From contig JANOBJ010000266.1 of NCBI GenBank assembly GCA_031411575.1, forward strand, positions 1 through 28,678: a DNA stretch of 28,678 nucleotides, given 5' to 3'. Shown piece by piece: positions 6,419-13,206 of the stretch. Source of the stretch: JANOBJ01 sp031411575. GTDB lineage: Bacteria > Pseudomonadota > Gammaproteobacteria > Burkholderiales > Burkholderiaceae_C. The notes under the pieces are model-generated. The model was not told the DNA's origin. It made no database searches and saw only the letters and a list, made by a program, of their open reading frames with translations. The translations under genes were made by a program, and so were the position numbers. Each line of letters opens with the position of its first letter. The stretch's first letter is position 1.

Positions 6419-7219
6419 GTGACGGCCACATTCACCGTACTCATCCCGGCCAGGCTGGCGTCGACCCGGCTGCCCGACAAACCGCTGGCCGACATCGCGG
6501 GCCTGCCAATGGTGGTGCGCGTGGCGCAGCGCGCACGGCTGTCCGGCGCGCAGCGCGTGGTGGTGGCGGCTGACAGCGGGTCCATAGTGGCGGCCTGCAC
6601 GGCGCACGGCATTGACGCGGTGCTGACCCGCACCGATCACCCCTCGGGCAGCGACCGGCTGGCCGAGGCCTGCGAGCTGCTCGGGCTGGATGGCGACGAC
6701 TGTGTGGTCAACGTGCAGGGTGACGAGCCGCTGATCGACCCGGCGCTGATTGGCGCCATGGCCGGGTTGCTCACGCAGCACCCGCAGGCGGCCATGAGCA
6801 CGGCGGCGCATGCGATTGATAACCTGGCCGAATTCCTGAACCCGAACGTGGTGAAGGTGGTGCTCGACGCGCAGGGCTTTGCGCTGTACTTCAGCCGTGC
6901 GCCGATTCCGCACTGGCGGGACGCGCCCGTCGCCGCCGGGTCAAATTCGAGGGATGCCGCCGCCGGTGACGCTGTCCTGCCCGAACCCCGGCCGCTGCGC
7001 CACATCGGCATCTACGGCTACCGCGCGGGTTTTTTGCGCCGATTCCCCACGCTGGCGCAGGCGCCGGCCGAGCAGCTGGAGGCGCTGGAGCAGCTGCGCG
7101 CGCTGTGGCACGGCCACCGCATCGCGGTGCACGTGAGCCCGCACGCGCCCGGCCCCGGCGTGGACACGCCGCAAGACCTGGAACGGGTGCGGCGGGTGTT
7201 CGCGGCGGGTGCGGGCTGA
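6419..7219 (+). CDS. kdsB: 3-deoxy-manno-octulosonate cytidylyltransferase
   Basis: A 266-residue CMP-KDO synthetase that activates KDO with CTP for addition to lipid A. The start is GTG 6419, 20 bases after ycaR; the N-terminus FTVLIPARLASTRLPDKPLADIAG is the nucleotide-binding signature of the family. Also visible are DHPSGSDRLAEA, NVQGDEPLIDP (metal and CTP site, about 97-107), NPNVVKVV, and RHIGIYGYRAGFL. The segment between PHWRD and RHIGIYGYR (about 164-196) is Ala/Asp-rich and looks somewhat expanded. The enzyme is cytoplasmic and works with the LpxK product in the same lipid A-KDO pathway. Confidence 0.96.
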   Translation: MTATFTVLIPARLASTRLPDKPLADIAGLPMVVRVAQRARLSGAQRVVVAADSGSIVAACTAHGIDAVLTRTDHPSGSDRLAEACELLGLDGDDCVVNVQGDEPLIDPALIGAMAGLLTQHPQAAMSTAAHAIDNLAEFLNPNVVKVVLDAQGFALYFSRAPIPHWRDAPVAAGSNSRDAAAGDAVLPEPRPLRHIGIYGYRAGFLRRFPTLAQAPAEQLEALEQLRALWHGHRIAVHVSPHAPGPGVDTPQDLERVRRVFAAGAG

Positions 7220-7465
7220 CGCTGGCCAGGACGCCGCAAACGGTGCGTTGACGGACGCCGCACACGTTGCGGTGAAAGGCACCGGCACCAGCACGGCAAA
7301 GCGCACCTCGACGCACCCCATCGCAGTGTTTTCCCGGGTGTTGACGTCAGCGCCGCGTGAGCTCGCCCATGCTATCCTCACTGGCAAAGAACACGGCGAT
7401 ACGAGCCCGACGCGGTCGGCCCCTGTCAGCGGTGCCGCTCGATCCGAAACCATCCGAGGATACGC

Positions 7466-8122
7466 ATGAGACTGATTTTGCTGGGGGCACCTGGCGCGGG
7501 CAAAGGCACGCAAGCCACCTTCATCTGCCAGAAGTACGGTATCCCGCAGATTTCCACGGGTGACATGCTGCGCGCCGCCGTCAAGGCCGGCACGCCGCTG
7601 GGCCTGCAGGCCAAGGCGGTGATGGATTCGGGTGCGCTGGTCAGCGACGACATCATCATCGGGCTGGTCAAGGAACGCATCACCCAGCCCGACTGCGCCG
7701 GTGGTTTCCTGTTTGACGGTTTTCCGCGCACCCTTCCGCAGGCCGACGCGATGAAGGCTGCCGGCGTCAAGCTCGATTACGTGCTCGAAATCGACGTCCC
7801 GTTTGACGCCATCATCGAACGCATGAGCGGGCGGCGCTCGCACCCCGCATCGGGCCGCACCTACCACGTCAAGTTCAACCCGCCCAAGGTGGCCGGCCTG
7901 GACGACGTGACCGGCGAACCGCTGATCCAGCGCGACGACGACAAGGAAGAGACCGTGAAAAAGCGGCTCGACGTGTACAGCGCGCAAACCCGCCCGCTGG
8001 TGGACTACTACAGCAACTGGGCCAAGGCTGAACCGGCCCTGGCGCCCCAGTACCGCGCCATCAGCGGCACCGGCACGGTGGATGAAATCACGGCGCGTGC
8101 GTTTGCTGCGCTGGCCAGCTGA
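7466..8122 (+). CDS. adk: Adenylate kinase
   Basis: A 218-residue cytoplasmic kinase interconverting ATP, AMP and ADP. The P-loop is GAPGAGKGTQ (7-16), followed by STGDMLRAAV (AMP site) and FDGFPRT. The long-form LID runs about 122-160 (GRRSHPASGRTYHVKFNPPK...GEPLIQRDDD) and has no zinc cysteines. RLDVYSAQTRPLVDYY closes the core. GAGGA at 7456-7460 supports the ATG at 7466. A 246-base gap separates it from kdsB; TTGACG at 7341-7346 could be a -35 but no -10 stands at the right distance. It may be transcribed separately from the lipid A operon. Confidence 0.98.
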   Translation: MRLILLGAPGAGKGTQATFICQKYGIPQISTGDMLRAAVKAGTPLGLQAKAVMDSGALVSDDIIIGLVKERITQPDCAGGFLFDGFPRTLPQADAMKAAGVKLDYVLEIDVPFDAIIERMSGRRSHPASGRTYHVKFNPPKVAGLDDVTGEPLIQRDDDKEETVKKRLDVYSAQTRPLVDYYSNWAKAEPALAPQYRAISGTGTVDEITARAFAALAS

Positions 8123-8174
8123 ACGCGCACGCGCTCGTTGCCCTGACAGACGGGCTCCCGCCGTGCCAGCCCGC

Positions 8175-8654
8175 TCAGGCCGGGCTTGAGCGCAGCCCGT
8201 AAACCTTGCCGTCCAGGTACAGGTACTCGACCCGCGCGATCGCCTCGCCTTTTTCGTCCTTGAACGTGAAGCCCACCAGCGACACGCTGGCGCCGGGCTT
8301 GATCTCGGCCACTTTCCAGGCTTCCAGCCGCGTCAGCGGCGACAACTCGATCTCCCACTTGCGGTCTTTGCGGGTGGGCAGCACGGCCTTGGCCCGCAGC
8401 GCCTTGCCGTCCACCGGCGCGGTCTTGGCCGGCACCGGGCGGCTGGCCAGATCGGCGGGCAGCTTCAGGCCGGCATTGACCTCCAGCTCCAGCTCGGCGT
8501 GCGGGTTGGACCATTTGACCTTGTTGACCTTGCCCTCCAGGTAGATCGGGCGGTCCTGGTCAAAGCTGCTCCAGCCGTGGTGCGCCAGGGCCGCCAGCGG
8601 GAGCGCAGCGGCCGGAACGGCCAGCGCGGCCAGCATGATTTCACGTCGTTTCAT
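8175..8654 (-). CDS. Exported DUF6152-like protein
   Basis: A 159-residue protein with a signal peptide (MKRREIMLAALAVPAAALPLAALA) and then the mature start HHGWSSFDQDRPIYLEGKV, typical of DUF6152 proteins. The rest is beta-rich and contains WSNPHAELELEV and a C-terminal YLYLDGKVYGLR. AAGGAG lies upstream of the start at 8654. It follows the DUF6644-like membrane gene by 41 bases on the same strand, so the two probably form one transcript. The mature N-terminal His-His pair could bind a metal such as copper, but this is only a suggestion. Function is not established. Confidence 0.8.
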   Translation of the reverse strand: MKRREIMLAALAVPAAALPLAALAHHGWSSFDQDRPIYLEGKVNKVKWSNPHAELELEVNAGLKLPADLASRPVPAKTAPVDGKALRAKAVLPTRKDRKWEIELSPLTRLEAWKVAEIKPGASVSLVGFTFKDEKGEAIARVEYLYLDGKVYGLRSSPA

Positions 8655-8695
8655 CGTTCACTCCTTGTCAGGGACAGGGTTTCAGGGACGGGCAT

Positions 8696-9115
8696 TCAGG
8701 CATAGGCGATCCAGCGGCCGCAGGTGATGACCGCGACCCAGACCACCGTGGACACCACCATGTGCACGCGCGCAGTGCGGTCCAGTTTCGTCAACGACTG
8801 CCGCGCATGGAACAAGGCCGCATTGGAACCGGCCACGAATAACAACAGCATCTTCACGGTAAATACCCGGTTCGCCAAGAGTTCAGCCGGTTGCGTGGCA
8901 AACATCAGCACGCCCGACAGCACCGCCAGCCCGAAACCGGCCGCCACCAGCGTCAGGCTCAGGCGGCCCAGCTCGGCCACCGGCAGCGTGGGCGCCCAGC
9001 CAAACACGCGCAGCTCAAGCAGCACCAGGTTGCCCAGCACCAGCGCGATGCCCACGATGTGCACGACCTCCAGCGCCGGGTAGGCCCAGGAGGAGAGCTG
9101 GATGCCGGTGAACAT
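8696..9115 (-). CDS. Small four-helix membrane protein, DUF6644-like
   Basis: A 139-residue integral membrane protein with four predicted helices: about 11-34 (YPALEVVHIVGIALVLGNLVLLEL), 50-70 (LSLTLVAAGFGLAVLSGVLMF), 84-102 (VFTVKMLLLFVAGSNAALFH) and 117-135. His19 in the first helix and His102 in the third lie in hydrophobic surroundings and could be haem or metal ligands, as in cytochrome b-like four-helix proteins, but this is inference. It is the first gene of a probable two-gene unit with the downstream exported DUF6152 protein, a pairing I believe recurs in beta-proteobacteria. The family name is given from memory of similar proteins. Confidence 0.7.
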   Translation of the reverse strand: MFTGIQLSSWAYPALEVVHIVGIALVLGNLVLLELRVFGWAPTLPVAELGRLSLTLVAAGFGLAVLSGVLMFATQPAELLANRVFTVKMLLLFVAGSNAALFHARQSLTKLDRTARVHMVVSTVVWVAVITCGRWIAYA

Positions 9116-9180
9116 GGTGGGCGGGTCGTCGGGTGGGGTTGCGCCGGTATTCTCGCGGGTTCAGGGCGGTTCAGTGCAGT

Positions 9181-10170
9181 TCAGGCCGCCAGCAGGTCCA
9201 GCATCAGCGCGATCCGCGCCTTGACGGGCGACAAGCCCTGCGAATCCGGCAGCGCGTCACCGGGCTTGGGCAACACCCGGCCCAGCGCGCAGCGCGTCGC
9301 CCGCACCACCCGCACGCCGCCCGCCTGCGCCGCCAGCAGCGCGGCCTCCAGATCGTGGTGCAGCGAGCCGTTGCCGGTTCCGGCCACCACAATGCCCCGC
9401 AGCGGCGGCGCGTCGCCGGGCGCCAGCAGCGCACGCACGATGGCACCGCTCGCGCCGGCGTGGTTGAGCACGATCTCCACGCGCGGCCACAGCCTGGGGT
9501 TTGCTACTAAATCAATAGCATTAAATGACCCGCCGATGCGGACAACAGGCCAATTTCGTGTCAAACGGAGCCTTCCTTCCTCGACCTGGCCCACCGGGCC
9601 GGCCTCGCCCGAACCGAAGGCGTCAAGCCGGTACGGATGCACCTTTTGCACGTCGAGCGCACCGTGCACCGTGCCCGCGCACACCGCCAGCACGCCACAC
9701 GCGCCGGGCGTGCTGGCCACTGCCACTGCGTCGAGCACGTTCTGCGGCCCGTCGGGCGCCAGTGCGGTGGCCGGGCGCATGGCACAGGTCAGCACCACCG
9801 GCCTGGCCGCCAGCAGCGCGGGCGGCAGCACGGCGTGCAGGAAGTAGGCGGTTTCCTCCAGCGTGTCGGTGCCGTGGGTGATGACGATGCCCTGCACCCC
9901 GTCCTGCGCCAGCCAGTGCGCGCAGCGCAGGGCCAGCGCGCGCCAGACGGATTCGTCCATGTCCTTGCTGTCGATCTGTGCCACCTGCTCGCTCAGCAGC
10001 GCCCGGCCCGCCAGCAGCGCGTCCAGGCCGGGAATGGCCTCCAGCAGCTGCCCCACACCGATCTGCGCGGCGGTGTAGCCGATGTTGTCGGCGCCGCTGG
10101 CGGCGGTGCCCGCAATGGTGCCGCCGGTGCCCAGCACCACGATGGAATTGCCGCTTTTTTTGCCGCTCAC
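9181..10170 (-). CDS. Asparaginase
   Basis: A 329-residue L-asparaginase of the bacterial type I/II family, hydrolysing asparagine to aspartate and ammonia. VLGTGGTIAG (12-21) contains the nucleophile Thr18; the second site VITHGTDTLEETAYFLH has Thr101-Asp102. The C-terminal substrate domain includes WPRVEIVLNHAGASG. No signal peptide is visible, so it is probably cytoplasmic. I prefer GTG 10170 as start because GAAGG lies 7 bases upstream; TTG 10176 is too close to it. Oddity: a 63-bp dispersed element lies in antisense inside the linker to the C-terminal domain (9503-9565), frame intact. The gene diverges from lexA, and the start is only 18 bases from an SOS box, so LexA may repress it. Confidence 0.9.
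   Translation of the reverse strand: MSGKKSGNSIVVLGTGGTIAGTAASGADNIGYTAAQIGVGQLLEAIPGLDALLAGRALLSEQVAQIDSKDMDESVWRALALRCAHWLAQDGVQGIVITHGTDTLEETAYFLHAVLPPALLAARPVVLTCAMRPATALAPDGPQNVLDAVAVASTPGACGVLAVCAGTVHGALDVQKVHPYRLDAFGSGEAGPVGQVEEGRLRLTRNWPVVRIGGSFNAIDLVANPRLWPRVEIVLNHAGASGAIVRALLAPGDAPPLRGIVVAGTGNGSLHHDLEAALLAAQAGGVRVVRATRCALGRVLPKPGDALPDSQGLSPVKARIALMLDLLAA
9503..9565 (+). repeat. Dispersed palindromic element, copy inside the asparaginase gene
   Basis: GCTAC (9503-9507), 7 bases, ATAGC (9515-9519), ATTAAATGACC, GATGCGGACAACAGGCC, ATTT, and TCAAA ending at 9565. The length is 63 bp (21 codons). It is one of the best matches to the consensus and lies antisense to the gene, which reads through it as roughly NWPVVRIGGSFNAIDLVA. 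Other asparaginases have a variable linker of similar size here, so replacement is as likely as net insertion. Confidence 0.82.
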
Positions 10171-10187
10171 TTGCAATCCTTCAAAAA

Positions 10188-10203
10188 CTGGTTAAAAATA
10201 CAG
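10188..10203 (+). promoter_or_regulatory. SOS (LexA) box 1
   Basis: CTGGTTAAAAATACAG is CTG-N10-CAG with an A/T-rich centre, matching the LexA operator. It lies 130 bases before lexA and 18 bases before the asparaginase start on the other strand. Confidence 0.82.
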
Positions 10204-10206
10204 GTA

Positions 10207-10222
10207 CTGGATATTGAAACAG
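10207..10222 (+). promoter_or_regulatory. SOS (LexA) box 2
   Basis: CTGGATATTGAAACAG is a second CTG-N10-CAG, centred 19 bases from the first, so both lie on nearly the same face of the helix. Tandem boxes at lexA, as in Escherichia coli, allow tight autoregulation. Confidence 0.82.
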
Positions 10223-10317
10223 CTGTCATGCCCGCAAGCCAAAACCCGAAACCGCACCCTCGCTAGCCTCGCCCCACACCCGTACCGCGCCGTACCGCGC
10301 TTTCCCAAGGAGTCGCC

Positions 10318-10992
10318 ATGATGGACGCACCCAAGCTCACCGCCCGCCAGCAGCAGATTCTGGACCTGATCCAGAGCGCCATCGCGCGCACCGGCGCGCC
10401 ACCCACGCGCGCCGAGATCGCCGCCGAGCTGGGCTTCAAGTCCGCCAACGCGGCCGAAGAACACCTGCAGGCGCTGGCCCGCAAGGGCGTGATCGAACTG
10501 GTCAGCGGCACCTCACGCGGCATCCGGCTGCAAAGTGCGGCGCTGCGCTCCATCAATGAATCGCGCAACAAGCAGTTCTCCCTGCCTCTGCAAAGCCTGG
10601 CACAGCTGGCGCTGCCGCTGATCGGCCGGGTCGCAGCCGGCTCGCCCATTCTCGCGCAGGAACATGTGGAACAGACCAACTACGTCGAGAGCAGCCTGTT
10701 CCAGCGCAAGCCCGACTACCTGCTCAAGGTGCGCGGCATGTCCATGCGCGACGCCGGCATCATGGACGGTGACCTGCTGGCGGTACAGGCCACCAAGGAC
10801 GCCAAGAACGGCCAGATCGTGGTGGCGCGGCTGGGCGACGAGGTCACGGTCAAGCGTTTTCGCCGCAACAAGCACCTGATCGAGCTGCACCCCGAGAACC
10901 CCGATTACCAGGTGATCACGGTAGAGCCCGGCGAGCCGTTTGAAATTGAAGGCCTGGCGGTCGGTCTGATCCGCAACACCATGCTGATGTAA
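10318..10992 (+). CDS. lexA: LexA repressor
   Basis: A 224-residue SOS repressor and self-cleaving protease. The winged-helix DNA-binding domain (about 1-72) contains LTARQQQILDLIQ and the recognition helix region SANAAEEHLQALARKG. The cleavage site is Ala107-Gly108 in GRVAAGSPIL. The catalytic Ser142 (VRGMSMRDAGIMDGD) and Lys179 (EVTVKRFRR) are present, so it should be RecA-inducible. AAGGAG at 10307-10312 serves either ATG 10318 or 10321; the first gives spacing of 5 and the second 8, so the true start may be three bases later. Two SOS boxes upstream point to autoregulation. A hairpin with 13 pairs follows the stop. Confidence 0.98.
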   Translation: MMDAPKLTARQQQILDLIQSAIARTGAPPTRAEIAAELGFKSANAAEEHLQALARKGVIELVSGTSRGIRLQSAALRSINESRNKQFSLPLQSLAQLALPLIGRVAAGSPILAQEHVEQTNYVESSLFQRKPDYLLKVRGMSMRDAGIMDGDLLAVQATKDAKNGQIVVARLGDEVTVKRFRRNKHLIELHPENPDYQVITVEPGEPFEIEGLAVGLIRNTMLM

Positions 10993-10997
10993 CACCA

Positions 10998-11043
10998 GGG
11001 CCGCTGCGGGTGGCGGGCGTTCTCTAGAACCCTGCGGCGGTCC
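10998..11043 (+). terminator. Hairpin after lexA, possible terminator
   Basis: The arms 10998-11010 (GGGCCGCTGCGGG) and 11031-11043 pair over 13 positions including several G-T pairs, with a 20-base loop; TGTTTTC follows. The loop is long and the T-tract short, so termination may be partial and allow read-through into the small gene at 11092. Confidence 0.4.
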
Positions 11044-11091
11044 TGTTTTCAACCAATCCTGCCTGTGTTCAACCTCTTGCAGGAGTTTTGC

Positions 11092-11418
11092 ATGGGAATC
11101 GCTCTACTGACCCTCTCCAGCCTGTTTGCCCCGGTGCAGGCATTCACCGCCTGGCTGTCGCCGGCGCCGCCACGGCTGATTCGCCCGCGCCCGGCAGTCA
11201 CTATTAAAACAATAGCAAACAATGACCAGCTGATGCGCACCACAGGCCAAAAAAGCTTGAGAAACCGCCCTGCAAGGCCGCTGCGCGTGGTGCGCCTGGT
11301 GGAAGCCGGTCACCGCCCCGGCAGCGCCGGCCGCATGGTGATTTCAGGCCGCATGGCCGATGTCTGCGCCGAACTCGACCGGCTCGAACGCCAGGCCGAG
11401 CGCGATACGCTGCACTGA
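11092..11418 (+). CDS. Small protein of unknown function downstream of lexA
   Basis: A 108-residue protein. ATG 11092 has AGGAG at 11081-11085, six bases upstream. The N-terminus (MGIALLTLSSLFAPVQAFTAWL) is hydrophobic and could be a signal or anchor. The C-terminal third (VRLVEAGHRPGSAGRMVISGRMADVCAELDRLERQAE) looks compact and conserved in character, and I have an impression of similar tails in other Comamonadaceae proteins. Between them, residues about 37-57 come from a dispersed palindromic element read in frame (TIKTIANNDQLMRTTG). The position directly after lexA suggests an SOS-linked or cell-division role like SulA, but there is no SOS box of its own and no SulA motif, so no function is assigned. 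Confidence 0.65.
   Translation: MGIALLTLSSLFAPVQAFTAWLSPAPPRLIRPRPAVTIKTIANNDQLMRTTGQKSLRNRPARPLRVVRLVEAGHRPGSAGRMVISGRMADVCAELDRLERQAERDTLH
11200..11262 (+). repeat. Dispersed palindromic element, copy inside the small gene after lexA
   Basis: ACTAT (11200-11204), 7 bases, ATAGC (11212-11216), AAACAATGACC, AGCTGATGCG, then ACCACAGGCC and an A-rich tail. It is in sense orientation with the gene, which stays open through it. The same forward frame (IANNDQ...RT) is also open in the copies at 1160 and 13143. Confidence 0.82.
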
Positions 11419-11517
11419 GCTTTCAAGCCCACCCGGTGCCCTAACCCGCCACCGCATGCGCCCGTTACATGCACTCGCTGCACCCGTCCGCCAGACGGGG
11501 CCAAAGCGGCGGCGCGC

Positions 11518-12033
11518 TCAGGCCTTGTTGCCCAGCAGATAGTCGGTCTTGCCCAGCTCCACGCCGTTGTGGCGCAGGATGGCGTAGGCCATGGTCACGT
11601 GGAAATACACATTCGCCGTGACCCAGTGCTTCAAGTATGCCTCGCCCTTCATGGTGCGGGTGGCTTCGCGGCCGACCGGGAAAGTGATGTCGCGGTCCTC
11701 GGTGCCGTCCAGCTGCGCCGCCGGCACGCTGGCCAGAAAATCCAGCGTCTTGCGGATGCGCTCCTTCAATTCCGGAAAACTCGCTTCGGTGTCGTCGAAC
11801 TTCGGCGCATCGACACCCGCCAGACGCGCCACGCCCAGCTTGGCCGCGTCGCAGGCAATCAACACCTGGCGCGTCAGCGGCAGCATGTCGGGCGCAAGCC
11901 GGTACTGGAGCAGCACCGCCGGGTCGAATTTTTTCGCGTCGGCCAGGGCCTGCGCCTTGTCCAGAAAATGACTCAGGTTGGTCAGCATGGTGCTGAAAAC
12001 CGGCACGCTGGCCGAAGACATCGAAATCGCCAT
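11518..12033 (-). CDS. DUF1993 family protein
   Basis: A 171-residue, mainly helical cytoplasmic protein. The start at 12033 (MAISMSSASVPVFSTMLTNLSHFLDKAQ) is the typical DUF1993 N-terminus; the frame upstream to 12135 is basic and unrelated. Further family features are LAPDMLPLTRQV, FPELKERIRKTLDFLASVP, ITFPVG and the C-terminal YFHVTMAYAILRHNGVELGKTDYL. The family has a DinB-like four-helix fold; the His in YFHVTMAYAILRHNG may be part of a metal site, but no reaction is established. It is transcribed alone, diverging from the D-2-hydroxyacid dehydrogenase with 100 bases between start codons. Confidence 0.9.
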   Translation of the reverse strand: MAISMSSASVPVFSTMLTNLSHFLDKAQALADAKKFDPAVLLQYRLAPDMLPLTRQVLIACDAAKLGVARLAGVDAPKFDDTEASFPELKERIRKTLDFLASVPAAQLDGTEDRDITFPVGREATRTMKGEAYLKHWVTANVYFHVTMAYAILRHNGVELGKTDYLLGNKA

Positions 12034-12133
12034 GAACACCCGCCTTGTGTGGAGAAGTAAAAAACCAATGCTAGCGCGCTTGACGCTTGTCTGCCGGCCG
12101 ATGCGGCGGGCGCGGCCAAGGCACAATCGCGGC

Positions 12134-13141
12134 ATGAATATCGTGATTCTTGACGACTACCAGGACGCCGTGCGCAAGCTCAAGTGCGCCAGCAAGCTGG
12201 ACGACTTCCCGGCCAAAGTCTTCACCAACACCGTCAAGGGGCTGGGCCAGCTGTCGGTGCGCCTGCGCGATGCCGACGTGATCGTGCTGATCCGCGAGCG
12301 TACCCACATCACGCGCCAGCTGATCGAAAAACTGCCGCGCCTGCGGCTGATCGCGCAGACCGGCAAGGTCGGCTCGCATATTGACCTGGCGGCCTGCACC
12401 GAGCGCGGCGTGGCGGTGGCCGAAGGCGTGGGCTCGCCGGTGGCGCCAGCCGAGCTGACCTGGGCGCTGATCATGGCGGCCACCCGCCGCCTGCCGCAGT
12501 ACATCGGCAACCTGAAGCACGGCGCCTGGCAGCAGTCGGGCCTGAAGGCCTCGTCCATGCCCGCCAATTTCGGCATCGGCACGGTGCTGCGCGGCCGCAC
12601 GCTGGGCATCTGGGGCTACGGCAAGATCGGCCAGCTGATTGCCGGCTACGCCAAGGCGTTTGGCATGCACGTGGTGGTCTGGGGCCGCGAGACCTCGCGC
12701 AACCGCGCGCTGGACGACGGGCTGCACGCCGCCACCAGCCGCGAGGAGTTCTTTGCCCAATCCGATGTGCTGAGCCTGCACCTGCGCCTGAACGACGAAA
12801 CCCGCGGCATCGTCACGCTGGAAGACCTGTCGCGCATGAAACCCACCGCGCTGATCGTCAACACCTCGCGCGCCGAGCTGATCGAGCCCGATGCGCTGAT
12901 CAGCGCGCTGAACCGCGGCCGCCCCGGCATGGCCGCGGTGGACGTGTACGAGAACGAGCCGCCGCTGCAGGGCCACGCGCTGCTGCGGCTGGAAAACTGC
13001 ATCTGCACGCCGCACATCGGCTATGTCGAGCAGGACAGCTACGAGCTGTACTTTGGCGCGGCGTTTGACAACGTGGTCAACTTTGCCAAGGGTACGCCGA
13101 CCAACATCGCCAACCCCGGTGCGCTGCAGGTGCGCCGCTGA
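12134..13141 (+). CDS. D-2-hydroxyacid dehydrogenase family protein
   Basis: A 335-residue NAD(P)-dependent 2-hydroxyacid dehydrogenase. The start MNIVILDDYQDAVRK at 12134 fits the family; upstream frame is not conserved. The nucleotide site is GIWGYGKIGQLIAGYAKAFGMHVVVWGRE (about 157-185), with Arg following the last strand, which leans toward NADP. Catalytic residues are Arg246 (NTSRAEL), Glu275 (DVYENEPP) and His294 (CTPHIGYV). Substrate cannot be told; relatives act on phosphoglycerate, glyoxylate or hydroxypyruvate. Two bases after the stop comes a dispersed element, and then an MFS transporter that probably shares the transcript and might carry the substrate. Confidence 0.93.
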   Translation: MNIVILDDYQDAVRKLKCASKLDDFPAKVFTNTVKGLGQLSVRLRDADVIVLIRERTHITRQLIEKLPRLRLIAQTGKVGSHIDLAACTERGVAVAEGVGSPVAPAELTWALIMAATRRLPQYIGNLKHGAWQQSGLKASSMPANFGIGTVLRGRTLGIWGYGKIGQLIAGYAKAFGMHVVVWGRETSRNRALDDGLHAATSREEFFAQSDVLSLHLRLNDETRGIVTLEDLSRMKPTALIVNTSRAELIEPDALISALNRGRPGMAAVDVYENEPPLQGHALLRLENCICTPHIGYVEQDSYELYFGAAFDNVVNFAKGTPTNIANPGALQVRR

Positions 13142-13142
13142 T

Positions 13143-13206
13143 ACTATTTTATCGATAGCAAACAATGACCAATGGGTGAGGACTACCGGCATGAATGATG
13201 CTCAAA
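13143..13206 (+). repeat. Dispersed palindromic element spanning the MFS gene start
   Basis: ACTAT (13143-13147), 7 bases, ATAGC (13155-13159), AAACAATGACCA, GGTGAGGACTACCGGC, then a tail ending CTCAAAA. The ATG of the following gene (13191) lies inside the tail, and the first six residues (MNDAQN) are element sequence. It begins two bases after the previous stop codon. Confidence 0.82.

Noticed and set aside
7220..7465. Promoter for adk and partial direct repeats (ACGCCGCA) after kdsB
   Set aside because: TTGACG at 7341 lacks a -10 at 16-18 bases, and the repeats are short and imperfect.
11041..11090. A possible SOS box before the small gene after lexA
   Set aside because: CTG and CAG triplets are present, but no pair has the required 10-base spacing.
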